Origin: Patescibacteria group bacterium
GTDB lineage: Bacteria > Patescibacteriota > UBA1384 > XYA2-FULL-43-10 > 1-14-0-10-43-13
DNA: 8,453 nt
Assembly: GCA_022705465.1 (NCBI GenBank)
Contig: JAKJEK010000029.1
Span: 1-8,453 of the forward strand
Direction of reading: 5' to 3'
Shown one piece after another: positions 7,203 to 8,453 of this stretch. Both the position numbers and the translations under genes were made by a program. Below the pieces are notes generated by a model. The model did no database searches, was not told the origin of the DNA, and saw nothing but the letters and a program-made list of their open reading frames with translations. The first letter of the stretch is position 1. Each line of letters starts with the position of its first letter.

Positions 7203-7231
7203 TTGACATATTTGTTATTTTGTGACATTAT
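7203..7231 (+). promoter_or_regulatory. Promoter for the serpin-like operon
   Basis: TTGACA (7203-7208) and CATTAT (7226-7231) are 17 bp apart; the -10 matches at four of six positions. Its -35 box is only eight bases from the -35 of the divergent promoter, so both could be controlled by one regulator. Confidence 0.6.
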
Positions 7232-7246
7232 TACTACGCCAATTAA

Positions 7247-7256
7247 ACAAACGCTG
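7247..7256 (+). repeat. Shared leader motif, plus-strand copy
   Basis: ACAAACGCTG lies eight bases before the AAGGAGG at 7265-7271. It is an exact inverted match to 7129-7138 across the divergent promoters. Confidence 0.7.
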
Positions 7257-7264
7257 ATATCGAT

Positions 7265-7271
7265 AAGGAGG
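7265..7271 (+). promoter_or_regulatory. Shine-Dalgarno for the serpin-like gene
   Basis: AAGGAGG lies six bases before the ATG at 7278. It rejects the in-frame upstream ATG at 7188, which would translate through the promoter. Confidence 0.8.
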
Positions 7272-7277
7272 GTCAGA

Positions 7278-7688
7278 ATGGACGGCGCTCAAGTACCGCT
7301 TACCGACGCTCAACTCGCAGCACTTCCGAACGGCACCCCGCTGACCTGGGTCATCCGCGGCAACGGCGGTATCTGCGTAGCAGATGTCATTTACCGCTAC
7401 CCCTACGATAAGCCGTATCTCCCTAGGGGAGCCAAAGGGTACCGGGCGGACATCACGCGTATCCGACAGCAGACGCGTTTCCGAATGAACGAAAAGGGAG
7501 CGCGCTCCGAGAGCGCTGTTGCCATTGGCATCGCGCGCTGCCTGGCAATGGCACCGGCACAACCGTTTGTGTTTGATGAGCCGTTCCTGGCCTGGATCGA
7601 GCATCCGGTGTTGAATATCCCGTTCTTCGCTGCATGGATCGCCCCAGATGTGTGGGCTGATCCCGGCGACATCGAAAAGCCGTTCTGA
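7278..7688 (+). CDS. Small protein resembling the C-terminal part of a serpin
   Basis: A 136-residue protein without signal peptide or membrane segment. Residues 59-126 line up, from memory of the serpin consensus, with the last strands of a serpin. ITRIRQQTRFRMNEKG (60-74) compares with VSDVIHKTFIEVNEKG, where NEKG would be the hinge of the reactive-centre loop, followed by the Ala/Ser-rich stretch ARSESAVAIGI. FVFDEPFLAWI (97-107) compares with the serpin signature FxADHPFLFFI, and IPFFAAWIAP (114-123) with the ILFMGRVxxP strand. Residues 1-58 are not recognised, and the rest of the serpin fold (about 300 residues) is absent. Classical serpins inhibit proteases by inserting the loop into sheet A, which this protein alone could not do. 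It may be a remnant, a new small fold, or chance resemblance. It is first in an operon, 20 bases before the next gene, and GC-rich compared with the left of the window. Confidence 0.55.
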   Translation: MDGAQVPLTDAQLAALPNGTPLTWVIRGNGGICVADVIYRYPYDKPYLPRGAKGYRADITRIRQQTRFRMNEKGARSESAVAIGIARCLAMAPAQPFVFDEPFLAWIEHPVLNIPFFAAWIAPDVWADPGDIEKPF

Positions 7689-7697
7689 ACAGACCAC

Positions 7698-7703
7698 GGA
7701 GGT
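7698..7703 (+). promoter_or_regulatory. Shine-Dalgarno for the second small gene
   Basis: GGAGGT lies five bases before the ATG at 7709 and only two before the in-frame GTG at 7706, so ATG 7709 is preferred. Confidence 0.7.
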
Positions 7704-7708
7704 ACGTG

Positions 7709-8035
7709 ATGGCAGCAGGAGTAGAGGTAAGGGGTCGACTTGCGACTGTATACGAGGCACTGGAAGACAAGGACAAGACCGAAGGCAGGGGCGGCAGCAT
7801 CTCCCTGGGCTACTTTACCGAGGAGAACGATGCCAAGATGGCAGCGCGCGGCAAGGGACCGATGGGCACAGACGGCCAGGTGCACAGTTATCCAGCTATC
7901 GTGCAGGATAACGGCAACGCCTATATCCTTCTCTCCAACCAACCGGTTTACGTAGCCGGTTCGTACAAAGAGGGCGTGAGGGCGCGAGGCCTCGCCAAGC
8001 TCGACGAAGAGGAGCGAAGAGCGCTCGGCCACTAA
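7709..8035 (+). CDS. Uncharacterised small protein
   Basis: A 108-residue protein that I do not recognise. It is soluble, with no signal peptide, membrane segment or cysteine. The middle reads GYFTEENDAKMAARGKGPMG then TDGQV, a helix followed by a Gly-rich turn. Next come likely beta strands (SYPAIVQDNGNAYILL, QPVYVAGSY), and the protein ends in a charged helix with KLDEEERRALG. This reads as a compact alpha/beta fold with conserved-looking Gly turns. It is 20 bases downstream of the serpin-like gene, has its own strong ribosome binding site, and is followed by a clear terminator, so the two form a short operon. Coding is supported by the ribosome binding site, the GC-rich codon use shared with its neighbours, and the terminator. 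No function is proposed. Confidence 0.8.
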   Translation: MAAGVEVRGRLATVYEALEDKDKTEGRGGSISLGYFTEENDAKMAARGKGPMGTDGQVHSYPAIVQDNGNAYILLSNQPVYVAGSYKEGVRARGLAKLDEEERRALGH

Positions 8036-8054
8036 ATGCTGAGCAAAAACACCA

Positions 8055-8080
8055 AGCCCCCAGTTCGATGGGGGCTTTTT
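8055..8080 (+). terminator. Rho-independent terminator of the two-gene operon
   Basis: AGCCCCC (8055-8061) pairs with GGGGGCT (8070-8076) around an eight-base loop and is followed directly by a run of T to 8080. It starts 19 bases after the stop codon of the second gene. Confidence 0.93.
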
Positions 8081-8114
8081 CTATATTATTTGCAAATTTT
8101 TGTCGGGTGCTGTG

Positions 8115-8143
8115 TTGACATTTTCGACATTTTATGATATTGT
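8115..8143 (+). promoter_or_regulatory. Promoter for the right-edge gene
   Basis: TTGACA (8115-8120) and TATTGT (8138-8143) are 17 bp apart; the -10 matches at four of six positions. The 11 bases TGTGTTGACAT at 8111-8121 also occur at 7199-7209 in the promoter of the serpin-like operon. Confidence 0.6.
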
Positions 8144-8164
8144 TATCTTTGTCATATCGGTGAA

Positions 8165-8453
8165 ATGAGAGCATTCGCAATGGGAATGGACTTGATGCTA
8201 CTGCCGCTCCAGGGGCCTGACGACCTTAGGCGCCGCGCGGTAATCCCGTTCACCGCACTGGAGCTCAGCCGGGACTACAGAGTCACCGGTCAACTCACTG
8301 ACTTCATCGAAGACGCCGAGACTCGGCTGCACCCCAGGGAGATCCCCGAAGACGCAAAGGTCTACCTAAACCGAATTCCCGTCCGGGACGAGCCAGAACC
8401 CCGGACGGCGAACAAGTACGGGGAGACGTTGACTTACCTTCTCACCGGCGAGT
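8165..8453 (+). CDS. Uncharacterised protein (3' partial)
   Basis: The frame is open from the ATG at 8165 to the window edge, 96 complete codons without a stop. I do not recognise the protein. It begins MRAFAMGMDLMLLPLQGPDD and continues with a mixed, charged sequence (FIEDAETRLHPREIPEDAKVY), with no signal peptide or membrane helix. Possible starts are 8165, 8180, 8186 and 8195. GGTGA lies only one base before 8165, and a weak GAGA lies nine bases before 8180, so 8180 is a serious alternative. A separate promoter stands upstream and the previous operon is closed by a terminator, so this gene has its own transcript. GC-rich codon use matches the two preceding genes. Its end and total length are outside the window. 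Confidence 0.7.
   Translation, partial: MRAFAMGMDLMLLPLQGPDDLRRRAVIPFTALELSRDYRVTGQLTDFIEDAETRLHPREIPEDAKVYLNRIPVRDEPEPRTANKYGETLTYLLTGE

Noticed and set aside
7188..7277. Thirty extra N-terminal codons on the serpin-like protein
   Set aside because: They cross the promoter and leader, are AT-rich unlike the gene, and AAGGAGG points to the ATG at 7278.
7403..8032. Long minus-strand open frame opposite the two small genes
   Set aside because: It is a shadow in GC-rich DNA. It spans two plus-strand genes that each have a ribosome binding site, and its translation has no recognisable domain.
1..8453. Recoded UGA, as in Gracilibacteria/SR1
   Set aside because: TGA ends the genes at 3770 and 7688, and no frame needs read-through.

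Overview
This window carries nine protein-coding genes: seven complete, one cut at the left edge and one cut at the right edge. No rRNA, tRNA, CRISPR array or insertion sequence was seen. The genetic code looks standard, since TGA closes two genes (3770 and 7688). Spacing is compact, with clear Shine-Dalgarno sites for several genes and strong TTGACA-type promoters. The mix (family X DNA polymerase with a PHP domain, DUF5320, DUF134, DUF2254, a CYTH-VIT membrane fusion, and short unknown proteins) suggests an uncultured bacterium. Candidate Phyla Radiation or Chloroflexota-like lineages are possible, but no marker gene settles the taxonomy.

Layout. (1) 1-1451, plus strand: PolX, with its N-terminus outside the window. 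(2) 1535-3770, plus strand: a likely two-gene operon from a near-consensus promoter, encoding a phosphoribosyltransferase fused to a PRPP synthetase-like domain, then a small alpha/beta hydrolase. (3) 3855-5186, minus strand: a DUF2254 membrane protein, convergent with the operon. (4) 5332-5933, minus strand: DUF5320 followed by DUF134, separated by a very stable hairpin. (5) 6115-7107, minus strand: a CYTH domain fused to a VIT1/CCC1-like membrane domain. (6) 7108-7277: a short divergent control region. (7) 7278-8035, plus strand: two small genes, the first resembling only the C-terminal part of a serpin, the second unrecognised, then a strong terminator. (8) 8165-8453, plus strand: the start of another unrecognised gene with its own promoter.

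Base composition changes sharply near 6115. Lines sampled by eye to the left run about 32-53% GC, and lines in genes to the right about 63-70%. The right part may have a different origin, or the genome may be patchy.

How the genes may work together. The operon pairs PRPP production with a PRPP-using domain and a hydrolase, which fits nucleotide or phosphoribosyl metabolism or salvage. DUF5320 and DUF134 usually lie near Fe-Mo-cofactor-type accessory proteins, which are absent here. The CYTH-VIT protein suggests a link between metal transport and triphosphate or polyphosphate chemistry. The divergent region shares one 10-bp leader motif between the CYTH-VIT gene and the serpin-like operon, hinting at joint control. 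The most unusual object is the 136-residue serpin-like protein.
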